Shown: one piece after another, positions 47,069 through 60,606 of the stretch
Numbering within the stretch: position 1 is the first letter of the stretch
Layout of the letters: each line of letters begins with the position of its first letter
From: Ailanthus altissimus
Lineage: Eukaryota; Streptophyta; Magnoliopsida; Sapindales; Simaroubaceae
Reading direction: 5' to 3'
NCBI GenBank assembly: GCA_946807835.1
Contig: OX327693.1
Location: 7,705,501-7,769,500 of the forward strand
DNA length: 64,000 nt
Position numbers and translations under genes: made by a program
Notes under the pieces: generated by a model
Told to the model about the DNA's origin: nothing
The model's database searches: none
Seen by the model: only the letters and a program-made list of their open reading frames with translations

Positions 47069-48679
47069 TTAAGCCTATTTTATTCTTGAGAAAATTTATA
47101 GTAAATCGAAGGTATATCACGTCAGTTTAAATAATAATTCAATAAACTATCAATATGTATACTTTATTTTAAAAATTGTCATTAACGTGCGCAGTTGTAA
47201 TAAATGCAATAAAACCTTCCCAAATGTTTCCAATTCTATGTTAAATTTTTTATACATAATTAATTATTTTAAGATGAAGGAGTATGTATCAAAATCCTAT
47301 TGAATTGGCATACTTATAACATGATATAACAAATGCATTCGAGGGTTCGGGGCAAGTTCTGTGCATTTCTTTATTGAGATTATAGGTTTGCTTCGACAAA
47401 TATTAAAATAGTTGATTTATTTTTTTTTTTATAAAAAATTTTTTGTTTGGATGTGATCTACTTAAAATTGTATGTATTACTTTCAAAAATTTCAATAGCG
47501 TAGTTCAAGAGTCTTCTAGTTTATATGAGATATAATTAAAATTGTGCATATTACTCCTAATGATCTCGATAGCATAATTCAAATAAAATATGCTTTAAAG
47601 ATGTGCTTATTTTTTTTAAAAAGTCTTGTATATAAATTAATTATAATATCAATAATATAGTCTGATATAATATCAATAATATAATATGATTGATGTAATT
47701 TTTTTTTAAAAATAATATAACAAATGCGATCTAAACTCTCAATAGTGTAATATGATTATGTAATCTAAAAAAAATCATAATATAATTGCAATCTAAACTC
47801 TCTTAATTAGATTAGAATCATGAGACATAAATAAACAACAAATTTTAGTAAGATGTCACAATAGAAGATCCTTGAAATGAAGTTCTTATATTTATGCTAT
47901 CAATAAGTTCCTACTCTTTTAAAGTGTTCTTAAACAATTTTTTTTTAACTCTATGTTCTATTATCTACATGATAGTTTGTCATATTGTTAACCGTGTCAA
48001 GTTCGATTTCATAATTAAAAGAATTCATTTAAAATTTCAATTTCATAATTAATTTAATAACTTAATATATTTATTTAAAAACTAAAATTTTATCCTACCT
48101 AAAAATGTGGGTGTGAGAGATTTTAATTACTAGATCACCTCAATATCTATCTTGATAATATTCTATTTGTTCTTAAAGAAATTTTTTATTTATTTTTGGA
48201 GTATTATTCTCTTTTTAATTTCTTATCATATGCATCTCTAAATCAATTATTAAAAAAAGTTAATATATACAAAGGTCAGAGGTGAGATAAAAGAAGAGAG
48301 GAAAAAAACAATATTAATGAAACTCAAATTAATTCTAATCTTGACAATACACTTTTGTAATCTAAGAGTCAAAAATTAGTATATAAAAATTGACTTAATC
48401 TTTGTTTTTTTTTTTTTTTGGCTAAAGTGTTCATGTTTCTCAACATGTGATAAGTAGGTAAAATATTAAAAATAATACTTAAATTTTTATGACTTTTGAC
48501 TTATACGAGAATGTGAAAATACAAATCATTTATTATATATTAATTTGAGTCTAAAATATTTTTTCATCGCAATATATATATATATATATATATCATTTAA
48601 TCTAGTTTTGTCTAATATGAAATCATAAGTGTATCTCAATGAAAAAATATTTTTCTGATAGACATAAGAAAAATATATA
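47069..48679. other. AT-rich 3' flank of Pro-rich gene 1
   Basis: Shared with the flank of gene 2 up to about 47745. A (TA)n microsatellite lies at about 48561-48592. No further gene is supported. Confidence 0.5.
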
Positions 48680-48684
48680 ATTAA

Positions 48685-49339
48685 TGTTGAAGTAAAAACA
48701 CACAAATAAGTAATATAGTGTAGAACAAATAATTAAAAAACTTAATAAATAAAGGTAGAAGAATAACACACAGAATTTATATAGTTCAATAATTTATCTA
48801 CATCTACGGCTGATCAAGATCACTCACTCTTTATTATTAAATCTCAAAGCACTCACAAAATATACTTTTTACAAGAAAAACTCAAAGAAAACTCTCTCTT
48901 ACAATCTAAGGATTTTCTCTCACTAAAAATCACAAAGTATGTTTAATCACAAAGATTTGTTAGGTTCTCACTAAGATGTCTTTACAAGTCAATAAAGAGC
49001 CTTTATATAGGTTTTAAGATGACCTACGTTTACCCTAAACATATGAGAGTCGTATTAGGGAGTCTTGGAATAAGTGAAAAAAGAAACAAGTTAATTCAAA
49101 ACGAGAAACTATTCCTCGCGCTGGCGATGTGGCTCTCGACTCTTGGTGCTGGGGTTACTCGCCTAGGCACCAGTTGCTGCTACGCCATGTTCTGTTTTAG
49201 GCGCTGCGGTGCCTACAACCTGGTGCTGCCAGATGCATCTTTCACCTCCTTTTGCGTCTATCTTCAATCCTCGCGTATCCAACGCACTTAACTTGCTCTC
49301 AAAATCATATTCTTATGATTTTTAATCAATTTTCTCACA
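48685..49339 (-). repeat. Left LTR (3' LTR) of the copia element
   Basis: 655 bp, TGTTGAAG to TCTCACA. The polypurine tract AAGGAAGGGATT (- sense) adjoins it at 49340-49351. It contains the GC-rich patch with GGCGCTGCGGTGCC at 49200-49213. TTTATATAGG near 49003-49012 may hold a TATA-like site. Confidence 0.9.
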
Positions 49340-49408
49340 AATCCCTTCCTTGATTCCAAATTATCCACAAAGTAACTTGATCTCTCATATCTACATCTTC
49401 GGTCACCT

Positions 49409-52170
49409 TCACAAAGTAGTGACTCCGAATAAGTCCTTGCATAAGATGAATTTAAGCGAGGGCAGTGACTCAGTCAATGTATCAGCAGGGTTTTTAGCCG
49501 ACACTATCTTCATTAGACTAACTTCACCACTTTTGATAATCTCTTGAATGTAATGGAGTCGCACATCAATGTATTTAGACCTCTCGTAGAACACTTGATG
49601 CTTGCTTAGGTGTATGGCATTCTGGCTGTCACAATATACACTGATGTTCACATCTTTAGTAGCCATTACTTCTATGCATATGTCTTTCAACCACACAACC
49701 TTCTTAATAGTTTCACCAACAACTACATACTCTGCCTCTGTGGTAGATAGTGCAATTACATATTGTAGAATTGATCTCCAATATACATTATACCCAAACA
49801 CTATGAATATATAACCCGTCAACGATCTTCTCTTATCTAGATCACCTACATAATATGAGTCTATGTATTCTCTTACCATTACACTGTTGTCTTCATCCTT
49901 CTTATACATCCACCCATGATTCTATATCTCTTTGAGATATCTCAAAATCTACTTCACTGCAAGCCAGTGATCCTTACCCAGATTTGTCATGTATCTACTC
50001 ACCATACTCACAGCTTATGCTATGTCTGGTCTTGTGCAAACTATTGCATACATGATGCTCCCCATAGCGCTCGCATACGATACTTTACTCATCTGCAATT
50101 TCTTCTTTTCGGATGTTGGCGACTGTGCTATCGAAAGTTTAAAATGTATGGCCAAAGGAGTAAAGATAGCCTTTGCGTTAGACATAAAAAACTTCTCAAG
50201 AATTTTGAATATATATCACTGTTGAGACAAAAATATAACATCTCTTATTTCCCGCACAATATCTATACTCAATATTCTCTTCACTGCTCCTAAATCCTAC
50301 ATCTCAAACTCGTCATTCAACTGCTTTTTGAGTTTTTGTATTTCTTCCATATTTTTATATGCGATCAACATATCATCGACGTATAGAAGTAAATACATCA
50401 TCCCACAACTTATGTTCTTAAAACACACGCATCTATCATACTTGCTCTTACTAAAGCCACAAGCCATCATAAACTCATCAAATCTCCTATACCACCATCT
50501 AGGTGATTTCTTTAACCCATATAATGACTTTTTTAATAAACAAGCATGATCTTCTTTTTCAGGCTCCTCGAACCTTTGCGGTTGTGCCATGTATATCGTC
50601 TCTTCAAGCTCTTTATGTAAAAAAGTTATCTTTACATCCATCTGCTATATATGTAGATCAAGATTTGCACACATAGCTAACAAAATCCTAATGAATGTGT
50701 GCTTGACGACTGAAGAGAATATCTCATAAAAGTCAACTCCCTCTCTCTGAGTAAAACCTTGTGCAATTAATTTAGCCTTGAATCTCGTAGGCTCTATCCA
50801 CAAGATCCCCTCATTTATCTTATATACCCACTTACACACAACTAATTTCTTTTAAGGTCTCTCTGCCAACTTTCAGGTATTTTTTTTCTTAAGAGAACTA
50901 ATCTCTTCTTCTATGGCCTACTGCCATTCTTTCTTATTTTCACTCTTGATAGCCTCACCATATGTTCTAAGCTCATCATACTCAAGAGTGTAAGAAGAAT
51001 TAAAAGCATGAGCAACTAAATCTGCTTGTGCATACCTGACTAATAGGTTAATCGTTCTCCTTAGCCTGTCTCTAGCTAGCTGGTACTCTTCAAGTTCCAT
51101 CTCAGAAGTTCTAAGCTTTCCTTGGGTGGACTTAGAGGAACTCGTCGATGTTCTTGGTTCATATTCAAGGATCTCCTTATTGAAGTACTGATCTGAAGAC
51201 ATATCAGATCTACTCTCAGGCTTTACTTCAACTTCTATTAACTCGGGTGCAGAGTCTTCCTTGGGCACAGGTTCTTCTTTCTCATCTTCTTAAGAGGCTT
51301 TCAGTATAGTCATCACATCGAACATCATGTCACGGCTTATGATACTCTTTGGTGGTGTCAAGTCTTTACACCATACTTTGTATTTTTTTACTCTTTCGGG
51401 ATATCCTATGAATACCCCTTTGATAGCTCTAGGTTCCAACTTTTCCTCCTTAACATGTATAAAGGCAGGCCAATCAAATATTCTGAGATGGTTATACTTG
51501 GAAAGATTTCCAAACCATTTATCTTTTGGAGTCTTGAAGTCAATTGCTGAAGATGGACTTCTATTGATCAAATAAGTTACAGTCACTATAACTTCTCCTC
51601 AAAATGCCTTGACATCTTTGCATTGGTAAGCATACATCTAACTCTTTCAAGTAGGGTCATATTCATCCTCTCAGCTACGTCATTCTGTTGTGGTGTTGAT
51701 CTTACCGTTCTATACCTTGCAATCTTATGCTTGGTACAAAACCCATCAAACTCTCTATTGCAAAACTCAAGGCCATTGTTAGTTCTCAACCTCTTCACCC
51801 CTTTACCAGTCTGATTCTCAATAAGAGCCTTCTAAGTTTTGAATGTATCAAATGCTTGATCCTTACTCTTCAACACATAGACCCACAGCTTGTTTGAATA
51901 ATCATTAATTAAACTAAGAAAATACCTAGCACCATCAAGAGTAGCTATCTGAGCTGGTCCCCAAAAATCTGAGTGTATATAGTCTAAAGTCCCCTTAGTC
52001 TTGTGATCGCTGATACTAAACTTTACCCTATAGGCTTTCCTAAACACACAATGCACAAAACACTCTAATAAATGGAACTTATCCTCACCAAATGCCTTTT
52101 GACTAAATAAATCCTTTAGGTTTCTCTCGCCTAGGTGTGTTAATCTAAGGTGCCATAACTTGGTTTACAT
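49409..52170 (-). pseudogene. Copia pol relic: integrase, reverse transcriptase, RNase H
   Basis: Read from right to left. Pre-integrase LWHLRL near 52155, then HCVFRKAYRVKFS and IHSDFWGP with the first catalytic Asp (about 51970), LRTNNGLEF where Asn replaces the second Asp (about 51785), and VAERMN with the Glu. The integrase tail includes YLINRSPSSAI and VFIGYPE. After a Lys/Glu-rich linker (50918-51268), RT shows KLIAQGFTQREGVDF, then SLYGLKKSPRWWY and the catalytic YVDD (about 50370-50381). RNase H (49409-49909) has SLTGYIF, STTEAEY, YCDSQNAIHL and VRLHYI. Breaks include an in-frame stop between 50839 and 50641. The enzymes copied the element RNA and inserted it; the loss of the integrase Asp and the stops make this copy inactive. 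Confidence 0.9.
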
Positions 52171-52469
52171 ATTCTCATCATCTACAGAGAATAAAGTAAA
52201 ACCATTCACAACTTCACACTTAAGCACATAGACAACTTTATGCTTCTCTTATCTTATTACTACCATGGAACCCTTCAACACTCTCAAAACTCCTCCGTCG
52301 ATCCTGATGGAACACCCATTCTAGTCTAATGTCCCTAGTGAAATTAATTTCTTTTGACGTCAAGAACATACCTAACATCTGTCAACTCTCTCACTCGCCC
52401 ATCATGTAACCTAAGTCTAACACTACCAATTTTCATTATCTGACATGCAATATCATTACCCATTAACAC

Positions 52470-53387
52470 CTTTCACCACTAATAAGCTGAAAATTTATAA
52501 ACCAAGACTTATACGGGCACATGTGAAAAGTAAAATCAGAATCAAGAACCCATTGTTCAGCATTCTTACTATCAGTATCGACGAGTGTCTCTGAACTGTC
52601 ATAGCTGTCATCATAGGCAAGCACAGCATCCCCTTTCTTCTTTTCTTATGCTTTCTTCTCTAGACAATCCTTTATAAAGTGTCCATATTTCTTGCAGTAA
52701 TAGCACTTCCTAGGAGTTTTGAACTTTGATCTTGAGTCTTTCTTCCTTTCATCTCTATATAAGAACCTTCCTCTTATAGATAGACTTTCTGTATTACCCC
52801 TAATCTGCTTCCCTAATAACTTTGAGTTTAATAATGATTTTACATCGCTTATCATTAAACTCTCTCTGTCATAAAGTAACGTATCAATAAAACTTTCATA
52901 ACACTTAAAGAGTGAACTCAGTAGGATAATTCTCTATCTTCATTTTTTATTTTGATGTTGATAGACTCAAGATCAAGAATAATCTTATTGAAGGCGTCTA
53001 TATGATCTTTCATCGGTGTCCCCTCTGACATGGACAGCTGGTACAGCTTCTTCTTTATATGCAATCTGTTGGCCAACGATTTCTCATATAAATGGAGTTA
53101 AGCTTCTTCTAATGACCAATTATCATCATCTCTCATGCTACTTCCTTCAGTACTTCATCGCTCAATGATAGAACGATTGTGATGTGAGCTCTTTCTTAAA
53201 TGTCCCTTCTTTTTGCTTCAATTTTAGATAACTCTAGCGTCTTTTCTTCTTTACTAGATAGAGCTGCAGTCTTCTCTAATGTTGAAACTAACCGTTGGCT
53301 CACCAACACTGCCTTTACCTTTATCTTTCACAGATTGACGTCATTCGACCTGATGAATTTCTCTACCTCATACTTGAGTGTAGCCAT
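52470..53387 (-). pseudogene. Copia gag-protease relic
   Basis: The Met at 53387 begins MATLKYEVEKFIRSNDV, the classic copia gag start, 32 bases after the 5' LTR. The zinc knuckle CYYCKKYGHFIKDC (52664-52705) keeps all four metal ligands. Downstream, EQWVLDSDFTFHMCP is the protease active-site region, but D-S-G has become D-S-D at 52535-52543, disabling it. Several stops and shifts lie between. A decayed initiator-Met-tRNA primer site is at 53402-53416. Confidence 0.85.
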
Positions 53388-53418
53388 GTCTACTTAGAAC
53401 CAACCTCCGATATTAGTT

Positions 53419-54045
53419 TGTTGAAGCAAAAGCATACAAACAAGCAATATAACCCAAGTAATATAATGTAAAACAAATAATTAAAGAACTAAAGAGAGAA
53501 AGATAAAAGAAGAACACACAGAATTTACGTGGTTTGGTAACTTGCCTACGTCCACAATGGAGCAAGATCACTTACTCTTTATTATTGAATCTCAAGGCAC
53601 TCACAAAATATACTTTTTACAAGAAAGACTGACAAAGAAAACTCTCTCTTACAATCTAAGGATTTTCTCTTACTAAGAATCACAAAGATTTCTTAGGTTC
53701 TCACTAAGATGTATTTAGAAACTAATAGAGAGCCTTTATATAGGCTTTAGGACGACTTAGATTTACCCTAAACGTATAGGAGTCGTATTATGGAATCCTA
53801 TAATAAGTGAGAGACAAAACAAGTTGATTCAAAATGAGAAACTATTTCTCTCGCTGGCCGCTACGGCATTCAACTTCTAGTGTCGCGGAGCTGGGCTTAC
53901 TCACTAGCGCCGCGGCGCCCACACTTAGGCGTCACCAGATGCACCTTTCACCTCCTTTCATGTCTGTCTTCGATCCTTACGTACCCAACATATTTGACTT
54001 ACTCTCCAAATCATATTCCAATAATTTTTAACTAATTTTTTCATA
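53419..54045 (-). repeat. Right LTR (5' LTR) of the copia element
   Basis: 627 bp, TGTTGAAG to TTCATA (the usual final CA mutated to TA). It shares blocks with the left LTR such as ACTCACAAAATATAC and AACTCTCTCTTACAATC. The GC-rich patch includes AGCGCCGCGGCGCC at 53906-53919. Confidence 0.9.
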
Positions 54046-54050
54046 ATTAA

Positions 54051-55837
54051 TATAAAAAAAAATGCACTTCTTAAAGTAAAACCAACCACATATATATATA
54101 TATATATATTGATTTCTCATTATTTATTAGTTTTTTTATACTAAAATTATATTATATATCTATTGTATATTATATATATTAATATTATATATAACTTAAC
54201 ATTTAAATACACCAAATTTATATTTTTATAATAGAAGAACCAACTATCTCACCAAAAAGATGAAAATATTTACAGCTAAGTGCCATTATTAGTTTATGTT
54301 AATGCAATTTTGTGACAATTTTCTCGTACAGATTTTACCAATGTCCATGAAACATTTAACATATTAATATTAGAATGAACTTATAGAAGCTTCTTATCAA
54401 CTTTCTATAATTTGTTTGCTTCCATTGACTCTTTTTCTTTGTCTTTTTAAGAACATAAATTTTAGTTTTTTATTAAAGATTACTTAGGTTTAATAAATAT
54501 TATACATCAACAAAATATATATAAAGAAACCTAATGTAAGATTTTCTCATTCGTAGAATTTTTGAGTTGTTCACTAATTGTCAAGTGGTCTTGCCTTCCA
54601 AATTACTTAATGTTATCTATCTTTTATAACATTTTATTATTCATATAATCTCAATCCTTATCTCCGAACAACTTTTATAAGATATAATACAAACCAAACT
54701 CTATATTGAGCAAAATTAGAAATCTACTAAAATTAAGAACAATATTTCCCTTAGGTCCAAATCGATGACGTCACATCGCTCGGAAAGGAAATTATCACTT
54801 TTCTCCTTATCGTTTTTTATATTTTTCATTTACTCTTTTAACCTTCTTAAATTATTCAATTTCACCTTTGTAATAGAAAATCTACGTTGTAAAGATATAT
54901 TCGTCTCTTGCACAATTATTTTATATTTTTTATTAAATTAAAAATACTTTAAAATATGTGTATTTTTAGCTTTCAGTATTTTTTTTCTTTTAGTGTATTA
55001 TAGGTTTTAATAATTTAGTAATTTTCTTTTTAAAATCTACAAAAGTGTAATTATTAAGACTTGAGTATGAATTTTTATAGATTAATTTGAAAATAAATAA
55101 GACTTTAATATTAAAAATTATTTTTTATATTTAATGTAGTTATTAAATTATTAAAAATTATATTTTTTATATTTAATATAATATTTAATTGTTTTATAGT
55201 TTTTATTTGGTTATTTAAATTTCAGGAGTCATTAAATTTTTATTAAATATTCTAAAAGTTTTAGATCTTTGTATATTCAAATAATCCACAATGAAATTAA
55301 TTTTAAAAAAATGTTTATATTTATATTTTTAAAATATCAATTATACTTATTTTATAAACATAATATATTTATGATATGAACAACTTTTATGTCAATGTTA
55401 TAAAAATAAGGGTATAAATATGATTAGGGATATTATTTTGAATATCTCGAGATAAGACTTAATATCAGTAATGCCTATTAATTTACAAAATAAATAATAA
55501 TGCCTAACTAATAAGAAATTTTCTATTTGATTTAACGTAAATGAGGACAGTTAAGGCTTTTTTAAATGCCTTTAACAAAACACAAGACATCCCGTATCCA
55601 AACAAGACTTATTCTGAGTTCAAGAAATATTAAATTTGTGTCTAATCAACCCTAAATTAGAAAATCCTAATTTCTTTTTTCTTAATCTCTCTTCCATTTA
55701 CATTTCTCTTCTCCTCTCTTTCCTTTTTCTCTTCTCTTTTCCTTTCTCTCCCCTCATTCAAGCATAACAATTTTAAAGTGGAAGCAGAAACAATTTCTCA
55801 TCCCTTTCCGCCACTGCACTATAATGTCTTATACCAT
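54051..55837. other. AT-rich intergenic DNA
   Basis: Contains a (TA)n microsatellite at about 54083-54109 and remnants of the duplication (about 54340-54385, 54948-55070, 55215-55290). A pyrimidine-rich patch of TTTCTCTTC type lies at 55670-55760. No gene is supported. Confidence 0.5.
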
Positions 55838-56511
55838 TGTAACGACCCATGAAGTACAACATTACCTAGTTAAGGATTGGCATGTGAGTAAATAATATCT
55901 TGGGCACCCTTCCCCCTCAAGTTAACTTTTAGGGTAAGTTCTACCCAAGAATTGTTACAGTGGTATCAAATCAATCATTCTTCCGAGATGGCCCTTGCCC
56001 AATTTTGTAAGAGGGATGCTACATTGCTGCGTGCAGGATCCGCAAAGTCACTAACTGTTGAGAGGACTACTAGTTGTCCCGTGTAAGATCTGTAAAGTCA
56101 CCAACTACCGTGGACATAGATTCTGAAAGGGAGATGGATTATAATGATCCATAGAGTAACACATCGTCTAATTAAGGTTTGACATATAGGTTAATAATCC
56201 CTTGGACACCCTTCCACCTCAAATTGGCTTTTATGGTGAGTTTTATCAATGGAGTTGTTACAATGATATCAAAGTGGTCGTTTCTTAGGAATGGCCCCTT
56301 CCTGACTTTATAGGAAGGCTGCTACTTGCCGCTTGTGAGATCCCAAAGTCACTAGCCATTGTGGATATCAATTCTAAAAAGAGGATGGATTGTAATGACT
56401 TATAAAATCTCATATCACCTAATTAAAGCTTGACATATGGGTTAATAATCCCTTCAACATCCTCCCCCTTAAACTAACTTTTGAGATGAATACTATCTAG
56501 GATTTATTACA
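55838..56511 (+). mobile_element. Tandem TRIM with three LTRs
   Basis: LTRs at 55838-55959, 56140-56262 and 56391-56511 (121-123 bp) each run from TGTAA(C/T)GA(C/T)-like starts (TATAATGA in the second) to TTGTTACA or TTATTACA. LTRs 1 and 2 are followed by TGGTATCAAAT and TGATATCAAAG, primer sites for initiator Met tRNA. Purine-rich AAAGGGAGATGGA and AAAAAGAGGATGGA precede LTRs 2 and 3. Internal parts are only 180 and 128 bases and share GTCACTA(A/G)C and related blocks. Three LTRs with two internal parts indicate unequal recombination between copies. No target duplication was found. Confidence 0.8.
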
Positions 56512-56712
56512 GCTGCCCTCCTTGCACTAACGCAAGGCCGTTGACACCCAATAAAGCCAACTGCACTAGTGGCAAGGACAATGTGAGGACTGGCTCGAGA
56601 GTGGGAACGAGCGAAGCGAAGGATGCAATACCCCGAGTCAACGTCACCATCACCTCCCACCGCAAGTCTTCGTCTGCCTGCCATCTCCTAGTGGGCAATT
56701 TGAGAATCATTT
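56512..56712. other. GC-rich island, possible captured fragment
   Basis: About 200 bases much richer in GC than the surroundings, open in two frames on the - strand (56493-56684 and 56507-56710). The frames resemble no protein I recognise. It directly follows the third TRIM LTR. It may be a captured piece of a host gene or part of another element. Confidence 0.3.
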
Positions 56713-58826
56713 CTTGAATTTATTTTGTTTCTTGGCGGGGAATGGTTGGCCAGCAACTTTGGGATATGAATAAATTAAGATTTTATTTTTTTGTGGCAAG
56801 GAATGACGACTTTTCAATACATGGTCATGGTTTACTGGTACGATCATGAAAGCAAAATTCACCCTAATGCTTGGCCCTTTTCTTTTAATTATTTATCTCT
56901 ATTTCTATTCATAATTAATAATCTAGTGTTCTTCATTTTAATTAAGAATTTTTTTCCTTTCTATAACTATCAAAGAAATTAAGCGAAAATAATAACTTTC
57001 TTTTGAGTTATTACTACATGCAATTTGAGGGTTTTTTTTGGGTGTATGTATAGATATTTTACATCAAGCTATTGTAGTGAAAACTTGTTCTAATTAAAGA
57101 CTAAAGTAAAAGATATTCACATTTTAAAGGTATTGTTTAATATCTATCTACACGCTCTACACCCATAACATAAGAGTATTATAGTAAATTGATAAAGTGC
57201 TACCATAAACAACGTCCCGTCGCCGCTTGTTGATAGGAACTAGTCACTAGTACATATTTTCCTACCGATAAATGGTCACTGTTCACATAAACAATGTTGG
57301 GCATTGTTCATGATGACTATTCACTATGAATAGTATCTGTTATTGCAAAACTCTATTCACTTATGATACTGTATATGTGAACATTGACGCCACGTACTAT
57401 TCAATTAAACTGTTGATTTGGACATCAAATTTTCAATTAAGTTTTACAATTTCGATGCTCGAATCTGCAATTTCTACAACTCAAAGCACCCGAATTCGAT
57501 CCACAATAGTGCTTATTGCGACAGATGTTAATAGTCATCACGAACAATACTCACATGTTGACGGGTGATACTATTTATATGGACAGCAACCTTCTACTAT
57601 TACAACAGTATCTATCGATGATCGATTTCGGTCAACAAGTGGCAGTGAAAAATAGCGAAGGCATTGGCTATGGATACTAATAAAAAAAACAGGTAGGAAA
57701 TAGTGGTGGGAGATTTTGCATAGTACTAAAGCTGTTATTGATGGTGTCGAAGCTAATTTTCATATGTATCTTGATAATTCTGGGAAAGTATGCATATTTT
57801 ATAAGGGAGGTGGATTCTAGTAAAGGTAGGAAGCCAAATGGGAGCATTAAAGTTAAATCTGATGATAATAGTTTCATTGATAGTATTGTTTATTTATTCA
57901 ATAAATTTATGCATTATTTGTTCATTGTGTTATTTTATTATTATTTATTCAATAAAATTATATATTGTATAAATATAATAATTTAAAGAATATGAAGTTA
58001 ATTTTTTATTGTTGAAAAGTTAACTTTTTTATGAGAAATTGTGTATTTTTATTTGTTGCACAAGAATAAAGTAGTTATTTTATTACTTTTTCAAATTTAA
58101 AAGGTAATTTAAATTTTTTATAAGATCTAAAATAAATTCAATTAATTTTTATAAAATATCCCTAACGATTAGACATTATTATTTATTTTGTAAACTATTG
58201 AATATTATTAATATTAAACCTTATCACAAAAGTATTTGTGATAACATCACTTATAACTATATGTTAGCTTTCACATTTCACTTATCACGTCAAGGACACA
58301 ATAATGAAAGAATAAAAAAAAAACTATGAACAATCTTTTAACAAAAGGGAGATAATATGATAATATAAAAATAAATCAAAAAGGTAAGTAATAATTATTA
58401 AAAGTATTAATTTATTATTTAACTCAAAAGTTTAAAATGATAGGTGAATGTCTAATATTAATATTAAAGACAAGTCTTTAACAATTTCTCTCACGTGAAA
58501 CGTAGATCCGAGTAAATTTGTATTAGGTGAATCCCCCATCTCGTAGAAACAATGCCAAAAAATTAAGAAATTAACTAAAAACAAATATATGTGTGCTTAA
58601 ACTCAAGACTTTGACTCTGATAGCATATTAGTTTATCACTCAACCTAAAAGTTTAAGCTGATAAACAAATGCACAATATTAATATTAAAGACAAGTCTTT
58701 AGCAAAAAAAATAAAGGAAAAAGTGGTAATTTTTCACTTGAAAATGTATTATTAGTTCGAAATTAAATTCAAAAAATATTATGCCATTAACAAATCATGT
58801 GAATAATTGGATGTCAAATTCAATTC
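56713..58826. other. Intergenic DNA with a short direct repeat
   Basis: An 80-base repeat occurs at about 58405-58482 and 58622-58704 (ACTCAAAAGTTTAAA or AACCTAAAAGTTTAA, then AATATTAATATTAAAGACAA and GTCTTTA). Small frames at 56791, 57326 and 57738 show no recognisable domain. No gene is supported. Confidence 0.4.
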
Positions 58827-58984
58827 AAATAATAAATTATAATTCCTTTAAATAATAATAATAATAAACGTAATTACTACTTGCAAAACACTTTTAAATT
58901 ATTGTTAGATATAGGAATATGGATACCTAACTTTCGATCCCATTACGAAGAACCAAGATTCTCTGCATATACATACCATTTAAA

Positions 58985-59515
58985 TGGAGGTGGTGCAATA
59001 CAGTTTGATTAAGTATTCTTTAGAATCAAATTAAAAAAATTTAAGATTTTAATTTTTAAAATTGAACCGAAGTGAATTATATATGAGAATAGAACTATAA
59101 CTAATTGATTTAGTTTAATATGTTTCGGTTCGGTCTCATCTACCAAATATTTTCTAAAATAACTGAAACCATATATATAAGAGATCAAACTCATGAAAAA
59201 AAGTATCACGTAAATTTTAAAAATTAAATTAATTAAACTTAACGAATTGAATAAGTTTGAAAACTATCAAAATTAAAGTTTATCGAAACAAATTATATAA
59301 AAAATTAATGCAAAATTTTATTTTTGCCTTTCAATTCGGTTTAAATTAAATTTTTTAAGCAAAATTAAATCTAAATCTAATATATTCAAAGATTGAAATA
59401 TAAAAAAAAAAAAAATTTGATCCATCAGTGTTTATACTCATCAATACCAAACTAAATTGACTTGTTTAGTCCAATTCAATCTTTTCAATTAAAGTACTTT
59501 TTTGCTACCCCACAT
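58985..59515. mobile_element. Possible MITE, copy 2
   Basis: Counterpart of 44935-45470; ends GGAGGTGGTGCAATA and TTTTGCTACCCC are more decayed. Its presence in both copies shows it was there before the duplication. Confidence 0.35.
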
Positions 59516-60521
59516 AGACAATTGCTTAACTTATTATTAATGACTATTATATGGTTAAGATGTTTTCCATATGAGTTTTGTATTTTATATATCTAATATT
59601 TAATTTTATCCTGCTTAGTAGATTACCTTAATATTTCATTGATCAATATGATTAAATTTTCCACAAAATTATTCTCTCATTTTATCTATTTTCTCTACAA
59701 TCAAAATAAAGAAAAATACTTGCGATTACCATATGAGTTCCTTTGGTTTTTGTTTCTCTAAGTCATATATCGAGTTTGTGATTTATTATGGATAAGAAAA
59801 TGGATCTTAATCGGGCATTATTATTAAGAATAATCATGCATACAATATCTTTAGAAATTATATAAGCTCAAATTAGGAGTCAATCATAGCGTTGAACAAA
59901 TTCGAATAGGAATTCAAAAGCATCAACTTGATTAACAAGAAGACAAAAATATGATTAAGTGGATTTGGTTCAATTGCAGTATTTCGGGTCTAGGTAGGTA
60001 TTGCATCTAGTCGATGTCAATTTTGGGGTATTTGGGATGATACGGCAACTGGCTATTGTATCTTTTTCTAGGTTAATAATGTTAATTTGATACATAAACA
60101 TGATCTTGGAAATATGTTTTCCAAAAAAGTTAAAAGCATATTCTAGGCTTTGCCAAATTCACACATGATGGCTAATAAAATTCACCAACTAAAATAATTA
60201 ATTAAGAAAAAAATATTTAGATCTTTAATATTTTAGAAAATGAATGTACAAAATTTAAAGGTTTTAAAAGTTCCACTAATATTTTTATCAATTAATAATT
60301 TTATCTATTTTAACAGAAATAAAAATCAAAACCCTAAAGTTTAAAAAAAAAAAGTGATATAGAGATTCTTTTTATTTATTAAAATAGATGAAAAGTATTA
60401 TTTAACGAAAATGTTAAAAAAAATTAAAATCATTAAAATCCTTATATTTCTTTCTTAAAACATAAGCGTTAAAATATTCTTTTCCCATTAATTAACCGTA
60501 CAAAATGCAGTAACATTTGGC

Positions 60522-60529
60522 TATAAAAA
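60522..60529 (+). promoter_or_regulatory. TATA box of Pro-rich gene 2
   Basis: TATAAAAA 85 bases before the start codon, same context as in gene 1. Confidence 0.7.
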
Positions 60530-60606
60530 CTAAAGACATATGGCTTAGTTTGCATATACCAAAACATCGATCAATTTCTCGAACAAGTTTTTGAAATTGT
60601 ATCGTC

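Larger units (their letters stand above)
48680..54050 (-). mobile_element. Complete but dead Ty1/copia element, - strand, with 5-bp target duplication
   Basis: The element proper is 48685-54045, with ATTAA at 48680-48684 and 54046-54050. The order on the - strand is the copia one: LTR, primer site, gag, protease, integrase, RT, RNase H, polypurine tract, LTR. In a well-aligned 113-base part of the LTRs there are five substitutions and one 2-base indel, and more elsewhere, so the insertion is not recent. All coding parts carry stops or shifts. Confidence 0.93.
44778..55300. repeat. Segmental duplication 2, copy 1 (with copia insertion)
   Basis: 44778-47745 is collinear with 58827-61855, including the Pro-rich gene, its promoter and both flanks. 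47850-48032, about 54340-54385 and 54948-55070 match 61900-62360 in reverse orientation, and 55215-55290 matches 62445-62527 forward. The copia element at 48685-54045 is absent from copy 2, so it came later or was never shared. Confidence 0.85.

Noticed and set aside
57326..57986. Small frames of 80-82 codons as host genes
   Set aside because: No domain, no signal, composition typical of random AT-rich frames.
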